Source: JBBTYG01 sp964418085 (GTDB lineage: Bacteria; Patescibacteriota; Minisyncoccia; UBA6257; 2-01-FULL-56-20). From it: a stretch of DNA of 9,152 nucleotides. Where the stretch lies: positions 1 to 9,152 of the forward strand of contig CAYQKB010000040.1 in the NCBI GenBank assembly GCA_964418085.1, given 5' to 3'. How positions within the stretch are numbered: the first letter of the stretch is position 1; each line of letters begins with the position of its first letter. This document shows, piece by piece, positions 1 to 5,262 of the stretch. The notes under the pieces were generated by a model. The model was given only the letters and a program-made list of their open reading frames with translations, did no database searches and was not told where the DNA came from. The position numbers and the translations under genes are program-made.

Positions 1-290
1 GTACTCGCCTTGAATATATGCACCTCAAGAATGTCGGGATCTCCCTGCTCGTCCCGAGGTTTCTCGAGGGAAAATTCAAATTCGATAATTCCGACCAACT
101 CCATTTCAACGATATCAATCCCCGCCTCCTCTTTCACCTCTCGCCGCGCCGCGTCTTCAACTGTTTCGCCAGCTTGCATCTTTCCTCCAAACCCGTTCCA
201 GCGCCCCACGCCAAACCCCCGCTTTTTCATCCCCAAAAGCACGCGTGAACCATCATGAATAATACAAAGCGTTAACATTTTATTCATCAT
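1..290 (-). CDS. MTH1-like Nudix hydrolase (8-oxo-dGTP diphosphatase type), 3' end outside window
   Basis: A Nudix hydrolase, probably sanitising oxidised purine nucleoside triphosphates in the cytoplasm. The first 96 codons are present and the reading frame is still open at base 1. Residues 36-58 form a perfect Nudix box (G-x5-E-x7-RE-V-x-EE-x-G-I, metal-binding E51, E54, E55). The preceding segment KKRGFGVGRWNGFGGK (residues 22-37), and LEVHIF near the window edge, closely resemble the segments of animal MTH1/NUDT1 (from memory), including the Asn of WNGFGG that contacts the base there. Three in-frame ATGs (290, 287, 278) compete as start. A TATAAT box ends only 4 nt before the first, so 278 is possible, or the mRNA is leaderless; no ribosome binding site is visible. 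It is the first gene after repeat copy 1. The family is firm; the exact substrate is inferred from the MTH1 resemblance. Confidence 0.93.
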   Translation of the reverse strand, partial: MMNKMLTLCIIHDGSRVLLGMKKRGFGVGRWNGFGGKMQAGETVEDAARREVKEEAGIDIVEMELVGIIEFEFSLEKPRDEQGDPDILEVHIFKAS

Positions 291-294
291 CGTA

Positions 295-300
295 ATTATA
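295..300 (-). promoter_or_regulatory. candidate -10 box (TATAAT) of the MTH1-like gene
   Basis: A consensus TATAAT on the minus strand ends 4 nt before the ATG at 290. No convincing -35 box is seen at 16-18 nt; TTGCGA lies 20 nt upstream, within the arm of repeat copy 1. If used, transcription would start at about the first ATG codon. The region is AT-rich, so chance is possible. Confidence 0.35.
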
Positions 301-318
301 ATAAAATCCCACAAATAA

Positions 319-419
319 TTTCGCAATAACGCTTTTTTGGGTCATCCGGAGCGCGGCGGTGCGAGGCAGAGGAATTTTCTAGCAAGAAAATATCCGACCA
401 AAAAAGCGTTATTGCGAAA
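319..419 (-). repeat. structured intergenic element, copy 1
   Basis: The outer arms 319-340 and 398-419 are a perfect 22-bp inverted repeat. Inside on the plus strand, GCGC-GGCG-GTGC (351-362) forms a 4-bp tetraloop hairpin with one G.T pair. GGAATTTTCT (371-380), loop AGCA, then AGAAAATATCC (385-395) forms a 10-bp hairpin with one extra A at 392. The element starts 18 nt after the stop codon of the nucleotidyltransferase/PLD gene and ends 28 nt before the MTH1-like start. No T-run follows the stem on the minus strand, so it is not a textbook intrinsic terminator. The core is shared with copies 2, 3 and 5. Confidence 0.85.
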
Positions 420-437
420 GGTGATAATATATAATTT

Positions 438-1928
438 CTACAAAATTCTGTGCACCGGCCAACTTATCATCTCTAAAAATTTTCGGAGAAAAGGCCTCCG
501 TATCCAATCATCATGTTTCAGTTCATCGGATACGGCAAGATCATTGAGGAAGTGATTTTTTAGCTCCTGAATGAAATTCTTCTCTCTGCCCACTAAATTT
601 CCCTCGTAGTTTGAAAGCAAACTAATATTGTCGAGGTTCGCACTCCCAACCGTCCCCCACTCACCATCAATCACAGCACTCTTCACGTGCAATATGGATT
701 TTCGATACCGATATATTTTTATGTTCGACTTAAGGGCGAGCGTAAAATACGCACCGGCGGCGATGTCAACCATGCGCACATCGGAAGTTTCGGGAATCAA
801 AATCCGCACATCAACATTTCGGGATGCAGCTCTCTGAAGCGCGGAGAAAAGCCGAACGCTTGGAACGAAGTACGGAGTTGTAAAAAAAGCATATCGCTTG
901 GCTCCCCGAAGTGCTTGGAGCATCTTCCGATACACAAAACGCTGCCTCAAATACGGAGCACTGGTGAGATATGAAAAGCTTGAGTTAACCACATACGGCC
1001 TCCGAAACCTTTTCAAAAAACCCTTCTCATATGTTGTCGAAGCCCACATCCGTTCGAACGCGTGAGACATCTCGCGAAGAACCGCCCCTTCAATGCGAAC
1101 ATGTGTGTCCCTCCAGCCGCTCATCCGACTCACAATATTCACGCCGCCGGTATAGCCGATACGAGAATCAATAATAAGAACTTTCCGGTGATCGCGGTGA
1201 AAAAAAGAGCCGAACATCCCCACGCGCCATGGACGAATCGGGTTAAAGAATCTAATTTCGACTCCTGCCGCCGCAAGCGCTTTCGCATCCGAGGAATTGA
1301 AAAAACTATAGCTCCCCACCATGTCGCAGATTACCCGCACCCGTACACCTTCCTGCACCTTCCGTTTAAATAGCTCGAGAAATCTTTTCCCTATCTCGTC
1401 CACAACAAAAATATACGATTCCATATTGATTGTCGTCTTCGCTTCCGCAGAATCCCGAAGCATCGCCTCCCACACGTCCGTAGACTTTGTAAATAATTTC
1501 CATGTACCCAAAAATTCTAGGATAGCCTCGATATCGGGAATGTCCTTTGGAAGGGCGCGCATTTTTTTCGATTCGAGCACCGATTGCAACCGCACAAAAG
1601 GAAGCCCATCAATAATCTCGGCCTCGGCAATAAGTCTACCTATATCCCAGACGCCGGGTCTCCACTCCCAAAAAAGCTCGATCATATCGCGCGTCAGGCA
1701 TTCGCCGCCTTGAGTAGTAATGCGCAATTCCCATCCGGGCATCCCGCGAAATTTTTCGAAAAGGGACTTCGAAACTATAATATCCGCATCATTGCACTCT
1801 CTAATGCCTCGAATTCCGAGTGGGCAAGACCCGAAGAGCGCATATTCCCCAAAAGGCAAATGGAGCTCCCTCACTTTTTGAAAAAGGTCTCTCGTGACGG
1901 CCGAAATTTTCGCTCCTTTATTCTTCAC
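438..1928 (-). CDS. nucleotidyltransferase-like domain fused to a phospholipase D / cardiolipin synthase-like enzyme
   Basis: A 496-aa, two-part protein. Residues about 1-140 resemble pol-beta-type nucleotidyltransferases: LFGS at 31-34, then NDADIIV at 46-52 with the paired acidic residues D47 and D49, and a possible third acid in MIELFWEW (82-89). Residues about 145-496 are a PLD-superfamily domain with both HKD motifs intact: H247-R-K249-x4-D254 followed by GYTGG, and H414-V-K416-x4-D421 followed by GSANLD. Two HKD motifs without an N-terminal membrane segment recall ClsB-type cardiolipin synthases, which form cardiolipin from phosphatidylglycerol or phosphatidylethanolamine at the membrane; other phosphodiester substrates are possible. 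The start is GTG, overlapping the stop of the MazG-like gene as GTGA (1925-1928), so translation is probably coupled. Repeat copy 1 follows the stop. The PLD assignment is firm, the nucleotidyltransferase assignment likely, and the combined function unknown. Confidence 0.9.
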   Translation of the reverse strand: MKNKGAKISAVTRDLFQKVRELHLPFGEYALFGSCPLGIRGIRECNDADIIVSKSLFEKFRGMPGWELRITTQGGECLTRDMIELFWEWRPGVWDIGRLIAEAEIIDGLPFVRLQSVLESKKMRALPKDIPDIEAILEFLGTWKLFTKSTDVWEAMLRDSAEAKTTINMESYIFVVDEIGKRFLELFKRKVQEGVRVRVICDMVGSYSFFNSSDAKALAAAGVEIRFFNPIRPWRVGMFGSFFHRDHRKVLIIDSRIGYTGGVNIVSRMSGWRDTHVRIEGAVLREMSHAFERMWASTTYEKGFLKRFRRPYVVNSSFSYLTSAPYLRQRFVYRKMLQALRGAKRYAFFTTPYFVPSVRLFSALQRAASRNVDVRILIPETSDVRMVDIAAGAYFTLALKSNIKIYRYRKSILHVKSAVIDGEWGTVGSANLDNISLLSNYEGNLVGREKNFIQELKNHFLNDLAVSDELKHDDWIRRPFLRKFLEMISWPVHRIL

Positions 1929-2227
1929 GATTCGTCGAGTATTATCCGATTTTTAAATTTTCCTCGTTCCGCAGCTTTTTTGTTTTTCACCTGCCAAATT
2001 TCTTTTTGATCAAAATGCTTATATTCGATAATAGCCTCGATCACCTCCCAAAGATCTGCCAGCTCCTCAATGTTTTCCGCCGCAACAAACTCCGCGGCCT
2101 CCTCGCCCAACTTCTCTTTGAGCTTTTTCCAATATTCCTGCTCATCCGCAACGTGAAAAATCGGCGTCCCGCCTTTTGTTTTTATATACTCGGGGATTTT
2201 GTCCCGAACTAACTTGTTGTATTTCAT
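1925..2227 (-). CDS. MazG-like / phosphoribosyl-ATP pyrophosphohydrolase-like protein
   Basis: A 100-aa, all-helical NTP pyrophosphohydrolase of the MazG/HisE-like superfamily, expected to cleave a nucleoside triphosphate or related compound to monophosphate and pyrophosphate. Visible hallmarks are the opening KYNKLVRDKIPE (residues 2-13), EYWKKLKEKLGEEAAEF (31-47) with the metal-ligand pattern E42-E43-x-x-E46, and EELADLWEVIEAI (54-66) with E55-x-x-D58; it ends with RGKFKNRIIL. The length is typical of the small single-domain form. No histidine-biosynthesis gene is nearby, so a house-cleaning role is more likely than HisE. The ATG at 2227 has no Shine-Dalgarno sequence but a TATTAT box 6 nt upstream. 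The stop overlaps the GTG start of the downstream fusion gene (GTGA). Repeat copy 2 lies just upstream. The natural substrate cannot be read from sequence. Confidence 0.87.
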   Translation of the reverse strand: MKYNKLVRDKIPEYIKTKGGTPIFHVADEQEYWKKLKEKLGEEAAEFVAAENIEELADLWEVIEAIIEYKHFDQKEIWQVKNKKAAERGKFKNRIILDES

Positions 2228-2233
2228 CTACAA

Positions 2234-2239
2234 ATAATA
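2234..2239 (-). promoter_or_regulatory. candidate -10 box (TATTAT) of the MazG-like/PLD unit
   Basis: TATTAT on the minus strand matches the -10 consensus at 5 of 6 positions and ends 6 nt before the ATG at 2227. The best -35 at 17 nt (CTGTTA) matches only 3 of 6 and lies in the outer arm of repeat copy 2. Initiation here would give a leaderless or nearly leaderless mRNA. AT-rich sequence makes chance matches likely. Confidence 0.3.
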
Positions 2240-2253
2240 TCTGAAATTCTAGG

Positions 2254-2396
2254 AAATAACAGCGCCAGAGCTTTTTGGAGGCATCCGCGGTTCGACGTCC
2301 TGAGCTCACCGTCGAAGGAGGGCGCGACGACGCGAGGAAGAAGAATTTTTTAGCAAAAAAATATCTGTACTCCAAAAAGCTCCGGTGATGTTATTT
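2254..2396 (-). repeat. structured intergenic element, copy 2 (with an extra hairpin)
   Basis: The arms 2254-2280 and 2370-2396 pair over 27 positions with two mismatches and one G.T. The core holds a GC hairpin, CGCG-ACGA-CGCG (2323-2334), and GAATTTTTT (2343-2351) pairing with AAAAAATATC (2356-2365), again with one extra A (2363) and the same AGCA loop as copy 1. Unlike the other copies, the left part contains an additional hairpin, TTCGACG (2291-2297) with CGTCGAA (2310-2316), with the palindrome TGAGCTCA in its loop. The element begins 8 nt after the stop of the Nudix gene at 2405 and ends 26 nt before the MazG-like start. Confidence 0.83.
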
Positions 2397-2404
2397 ATCT
2401 TTGT

Positions 2405-2866
2405 TTACAAGTACTTCAACAATCCCGACACCACCTGCTCGAACCCGGGAACAAGCTCGAACGAACTAACCTCTTCGGGATCAATCCATTTATAATCTTC
2501 TATTTCCCAATTCGGCACCACCGTGTCCGCACTCACCTTCACAAGCACGGGATGCACAATCCATGTCTTGCCGTACTTCTGGTCAATCTGTTCAAAAATA
2601 GTTCCCTCAACAATCTCGATGATATTTCGTTCGCCGATCCCCAGCTCTTCCTGCAACTCTTCTTTTACTTTTTCTTCAATGCTTTTTTCGTCATCAATAT
2701 AGCCGGAAATACCATTCCAAAACCCGGGATAATTGTTCATACGGGAACTCCGCCGCGCAACAAGAATTCTGCCTCCGCACTGAACCACGCAGTTAAGGAT
2801 GGGCGCCCGCTTCTCGTTTGTAAAATCAATCTGCCCCGGCTTGGGTTGAAAAATTGGTTCGTTCAT
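2405..2866 (-). CDS. Nudix hydrolase with an atypical Nudix box
   Basis: A 153-aa cytoplasmic Nudix hydrolase. The fold is recognisable from NCVVQCGGRILVARRSSR (residues 25-42), YPGFWNGISGYIDD (46-59) and the Nudix helix at 55-77. The metal-binding glutamates E70, E73 and E74 are present, but two consensus positions are changed: the first Glu of the box is K61 and the Arg before the catalytic Glu is E69. The SGYIDD form recalls a known subgroup with an SGYLEG-type box that also departs from consensus here, so the protein is probably active, on an unknown nucleoside-diphosphate derivative. The C-terminal WEIEDYKWIDPEEV (120-133) is typical of Nudix proteins. It lies 20 nt after the ASCH gene and is the last gene of the cyclophilin-ASCH-Nudix group; repeat copy 2 follows its stop by 8 nt. 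No clear ribosome binding site. Confidence 0.92.
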   Translation of the reverse strand: MNEPIFQPKPGQIDFTNEKRAPILNCVVQCGGRILVARRSSRMNNYPGFWNGISGYIDDEKSIEEKVKEELQEELGIGERNIIEIVEGTIFEQIDQKYGKTWIVHPVLVKVSADTVVPNWEIEDYKWIDPEEVSSFELVPGFEQVVSGLLKYL

Positions 2867-2886
2867 TTATTTTTTATCTCAACATT

Positions 2887-3153
2887 TCACTCGAATGAAA
2901 TAATCTGAATACCTTTTTCCTTTATCTGTTCCTCCGGCCAAAATAATTTGTCTATCTTGAACTTCCCGACATATGTTACTATCTTCGAAATATTTCTTCC
3001 CGTATATTCTTTTGTCTTCGGATCCCATTCTTCCAAGATCAGCGTATCGCCTTCATTCACCTCAAAATCATTGAGCCGTAACTCGAATTTTTTCTTGCCG
3101 GAGGCAACGTCATCGAAATACGCGGGCCAGATTTTCTTTTTGATCAATGCCAT
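2887..3153 (-). CDS. ASCH / DUF3850-type small PUA-like protein
   Basis: An 88-aa protein of the ASCH/PUA-like superfamily, close to DUF3850. The diagnostic stretch is IWPAYFDDVASGKKKFELRL (residues 8-27), which contains the G-K-x-x-x-E-x-R arrangement of ASCH domains, followed by NDFEVNEGDTLILEEW (28-43), the usual beta-strand segment. ASCH domains are thought to bind RNA or nucleotides, and some act as RNA-processing or amidohydrolase enzymes. Nothing here shows catalysis, so a nucleic-acid-binding or regulatory role is only an inference. The ATG lies 9 nt after the cyclophilin stop and the Nudix gene starts 20 nt after its own stop, so the three genes are probably co-transcribed. No Shine-Dalgarno sequence is visible; coupling to upstream translation is plausible. 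Confidence 0.86.
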   Translation of the reverse strand: MALIKKKIWPAYFDDVASGKKKFELRLNDFEVNEGDTLILEEWDPKTKEYTGRNISKIVTYVGKFKIDKLFWPEEQIKEKGIQIISFE

Positions 3154-3162
3154 ATGAAAATA

Positions 3163-3828
3163 TTATTGAGTGAGTAGCTTTTCGACACCAACGCTCTCTA
3201 TAATCACCGGAGAAAGCGGCCTATCGCCTTGATCAGTTTTTACCAAACCGATTTTATCCACCACATCTTGCCCACTCACCACTTTCCCGAAAATCGTGTA
3301 GTTATTGGGAAGCGGATAATCCGCCAGCATGATAAAAAATTGGCTGCCATTCGTATTCGGCCCCGCATTTGCCATCGCCACAACTCCTTTTTTATATCCT
3401 GCTTGATACGACGGAGTAGCGGGATTTAATTCATCATCAAACTTATATCCCGGCCCGCCCGTGCCGCACGCACCGCTTGAGCGTGCCGGAGTACAGTTCG
3501 GATCGCCGCCCTGAATCATGAATCCCGGAATCACGCGGTGGAACGTCAGTCCGTCATAAAATTTTTTCCCCGCGAGTGAAACGAAATTTGCCACCGTCTT
3601 CGGCGCATCGGCATCGTAGGTCTGGAATGTAATATCCCCGAAATTAGTTTTAAGTGTGATCATATAATGAGAAAGGATTGAGCTACCCGACATGTTTCCC
3701 GAAGCCGTACTTGATGCTACAGCACCGACTGGACCCGGATTACCACTGTCTTGATTATGCCAGAAAAAATATCCGCCGACCACAATCACGATAATACCAC
3801 CGATAAGTAAAGTGTTTTTTGGGTTCAT
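3163..3828 (-). CDS. membrane-anchored cyclophilin-type peptidyl-prolyl cis-trans isomerase
   Basis: A 221-aa cyclophilin with an N-terminal signal anchor. Residues 6-23 are a hydrophobic helix (LLIGGIIVIVVGGYFFW region) followed by a Ser/Gly-rich linker to about residue 54, so the enzyme domain should face outside the membrane and help fold exported proteins. The cyclophilin core (56-216) has FHRVIPGFMIQGGDP (97-110) with the catalytic Arg98, and NTNGSQFFIM (158-167). Cys112 and Cys121 in an insertion just after GGDP could form a disulfide outside the cell. It is the first gene of a group with the ASCH and Nudix genes (9 and 20 nt gaps). The start lies 16 nt after a strong terminator, so it needs its own promoter; a weak TTGAGG-17 nt-CTTAAT pair overlapping the terminator is the only candidate I see. 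Function is confident. Confidence 0.95.
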   Translation of the reverse strand: MNPKNTLLIGGIIVIVVGGYFFWHNQDSGNPGPVGAVASSTASGNMSGSSILSHYMITLKTNFGDITFQTYDADAPKTVANFVSLAGKKFYDGLTFHRVIPGFMIQGGDPNCTPARSSGACGTGGPGYKFDDELNPATPSYQAGYKKGVVAMANAGPNTNGSQFFIMLADYPLPNNYTIFGKVVSGQDVVDKIGLVKTDQGDRPLSPVIIESVGVEKLLTQ

Positions 3829-3844
3829 GAGATTAAGAATACCA

Positions 3845-3876
3845 AAAAAATATTCCTCAAGCGAGGAATATTTTTT
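3845..3876 (-). terminator. intrinsic terminator after the DUF5666 gene, possibly bidirectional
   Basis: A perfect 14-bp inverted repeat (3845-3858 and 3863-3876) with loop AAGC. The A-run on one arm and T-run on the other give a U-tract in either direction, with seven T on the minus strand. It lies between repeat copy 3 and the cyclophilin start. It is the clearest classical terminator in the window and is separate from the repeat copy next to it. Confidence 0.87.
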
Positions 3877-3901
3877 GATTTACCCCCAATTTTCCTTAAA
3901 A

Positions 3902-4008
3902 GCCGTGGGCAGTGACTTTTGAAACCGTCTCGGAGCGCGGCGGCGCGAGAGCGAGGAATTTCGCTTCGGGCGAAATATCCTGTGTTTCAAAAGTCACTTG
4001 CCCACGGC
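3902..4008 (-). repeat. structured intergenic element, copy 3
   Basis: The arms 3902-3925 and 3984-4008 pair over 24 bp with a single bulged T. The core has GCGC-GGCG-GCGC (3935-3946), a perfect 4-bp tetraloop hairpin, and GGAATTTCG (3955-3963) with CGAAATATCC (3971-3980), one extra A at 3977 and a TTCGG-containing loop. The helix differs in sequence from copies 1 and 5 but pairs equally well. The element begins 9 nt after the stop of the DUF5666 gene at 4018. It shares the inner-arm string TTTTGAAACCGT with copy 5. Confidence 0.86.
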
Positions 4009-4017
4009 AAATTTACC

Positions 4018-4959
4018 TTATCTCAAACTCGTATCGCGCACAACGGTCGCGTCAACCGTCGCACCGACATTCACTGTTCCATATACCCGGATGTCATCAC
4101 CTATCCGCATAGCACCGAGCGGAAGCCGAAGCCACAGCGAATTCAAAACGGACGTATCCGAATCAATATTTACTTTGTAATCAACCTGCCCAACGGTGAT
4201 TGTCATCGTTGTGGGCAAAACTGTCCCCGGAAGAGTTTTGATTCTGCCTTCAAGGGTTGTCCGCACGGCACCGGCAAGATGAACCTTCACCGAATCGGCC
4301 TCTAGCTGATTTGTAGAAGCATTCCACATCCCCTTCACAGTCACTTTTAATCCTGCAGTGATATCCGCAAATGTCCCAACGGAATTTTCTTTCATGATGG
4401 TGGTCGAGCTCGTCACCGCGACAGTAATATTTCCCTGCTCCTCAGTTCCTAGCACAAACGTGCTCGAGGAAGCATTTGCGCTCAAAACTGTACCGTCAAA
4501 CGTGGAATGTTTTTTGGGAACTGACTGCGCGGACCAATCTTTTATCGCATCGGCGCGGACAGTCAGACTTGAAGCACTCGAATCAAGCGACCCACTGAAA
4601 CTCACGACATCTCCAACCGAGATTCCGGCGAGAGAAGAAACTCCCCTATCTTTTTTCCCGAATCTCGTATTCGCATCAACGATAACCGTCCAGTTCAAAG
4701 ATACCGGTCCCCATGCGGTTGTAGCGGCGAGCGAGCTGCTCGTCACCGACGTAACCTTTGCGCCCCGCACCAACACCGCACCATTGTCAGAAATATGAAC
4801 CTCAAGCGTTGAGCCGGTGGCGTGCGCCCCCCGAGCTTGTTCCGCCTCATCATTGCCATGCTTGCCGTTATCCTTGGCGAAAACGCTCGCCTGATATGAG
4901 AACCCGGCACTAACCGCAAGAACGACCGCAGCCAAACCAACTATAAATTTTTTATTCAT
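4018..4959 (-). CDS. secreted DUF5666-type beta-rich repeat protein
   Basis: A 313-aa exported protein of unknown function. Residues 1-28 form a classical signal peptide: basic MNKK, hydrophobic core to about residue 22, likely cleavage after SVFA. A short charged, His-containing stretch (KDNGKHGNDEAEQARGAH, 29-46) follows. The rest is Ser/Thr/Val-rich and consists of successive beta-barrel-like modules, each with a phrase such as G-x-V-x-S-V-T-S-S-S-L followed by D-x-x-T, and V-G-D-V-V-x-F-x-G / GLKVTVKGMW / IGDDIRVYG. This pattern is typical of DUF5666 domains in Patescibacteria; about three modules seem present. A surface or envelope location is expected. The gene stands alone: repeat copy 4 lies upstream, and repeat copy 3 and a terminator follow. 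No cell-wall sorting signal or lipobox is visible. The family call is by pattern, moderately sure; export is confident. Confidence 0.86.
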   Translation of the reverse strand: MNKKFIVGLAAVVLAVSAGFSYQASVFAKDNGKHGNDEAEQARGAHATGSTLEVHISDNGAVLVRGAKVTSVTSSSLAATTAWGPVSLNWTVIVDANTRFGKKDRGVSSLAGISVGDVVSFSGSLDSSASSLTVRADAIKDWSAQSVPKKHSTFDGTVLSANASSSTFVLGTEEQGNITVAVTSSTTIMKENSVGTFADITAGLKVTVKGMWNASTNQLEADSVKVHLAGAVRTTLEGRIKTLPGTVLPTTMTITVGQVDYKVNIDSDTSVLNSLWLRLPLGAMRIGDDIRVYGTVNVGATVDATVVRDTSLR

Positions 4960-5085
4960 GATTTTTTATTAATGTATTGCGTTAACTTAAACAAAAACAA
5001 TCCGACCTTTACATATGGTGTGACGCAGGGATAACGAGAGACTTACATCTTAAAAAATCTTCGTCCTTATCAAGGAAGCAGAGGT
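4960..5085. other. gene-free leader upstream of the DUF5666 gene
   Basis: No ORF of note. On the minus strand a weak promoter-like pair, TTGTTT-18 nt-TACATT, ends about 11 nt before the ATG at 4959. A 5-bp hairpin (5064-5068 with 5072-5076) is followed six bases later by six T (5052-5057), a poor terminator candidate for the GH130-like gene. Neither is strong. There is no sign of a small RNA or riboswitch. Confidence 0.35.
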
Positions 5086-5262
5086 TTAGACCCCGTCTCA
5101 AAAGTAGGCCTGCGGTTGTCGCGAGGAATTTTCGAGATGAAAACAAGGATATTCCGACAAAGGATACGGTCGTATCCTGCGAAGGAAATCGTTGTTTTCA
5201 GCCGAAAATAACCGTGAGAACCGCGGTTCTTCGTCAATACCTACTTTTGAGATGGGGTTTAA
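5086..5262 (-). repeat. structured intergenic element, copy 4 (enlarged and divergent)
   Basis: The outer arms 5086-5108 and 5240-5262 pair over 23 positions with two G.T pairs and no mismatch. The right arm lies inside the coding region of the GH130-like gene and encodes its residues KPHLKSR just before the stop. The core keeps only GCGAGGAATTTT (5121-5132) of the family signature. It also holds a TTGTCG/CGACAA stem (5116-5121, 5155-5160), a perfect 7-bp hairpin AGGATAC-GGTC-GTATCCT (5161-5178), a hairpin GTTGTTTTC-AGCC-GAAAATAAC (5191-5212) and a 14-nt palindrome (5217-5230). The core is too different to call a plain copy, but arm architecture, position and signature agree. Confidence 0.62.

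Noticed and set aside
1489..1928. N-terminal part of the fusion as an MNT antitoxin of a HEPN-MNT pair
   Set aside because: No HEPN partner is nearby and the domain is joined in frame to a PLD domain.
1925..2227. MazG-like gene as a toxin-antitoxin or histidine-biosynthesis gene
   Set aside because: No MazEF-like partner or his gene is adjacent; the sequence fits a free-standing pyrophosphohydrolase.
2142..2375. Minus-strand frame of 77 codons spanning repeat copy 2 and the MazG-like start
   Set aside because: It runs through both arms of the hairpin element and overlaps a well-supported gene in another frame.
3845..3876. Treating the hairpin at 3845-3876 as a sixth repeat copy, since it contains GAGGAATATT
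   Set aside because: It lacks the outer stem and GC hairpin, pairs in the opposite order, has no unpaired A and is fully explained as an intrinsic terminator.
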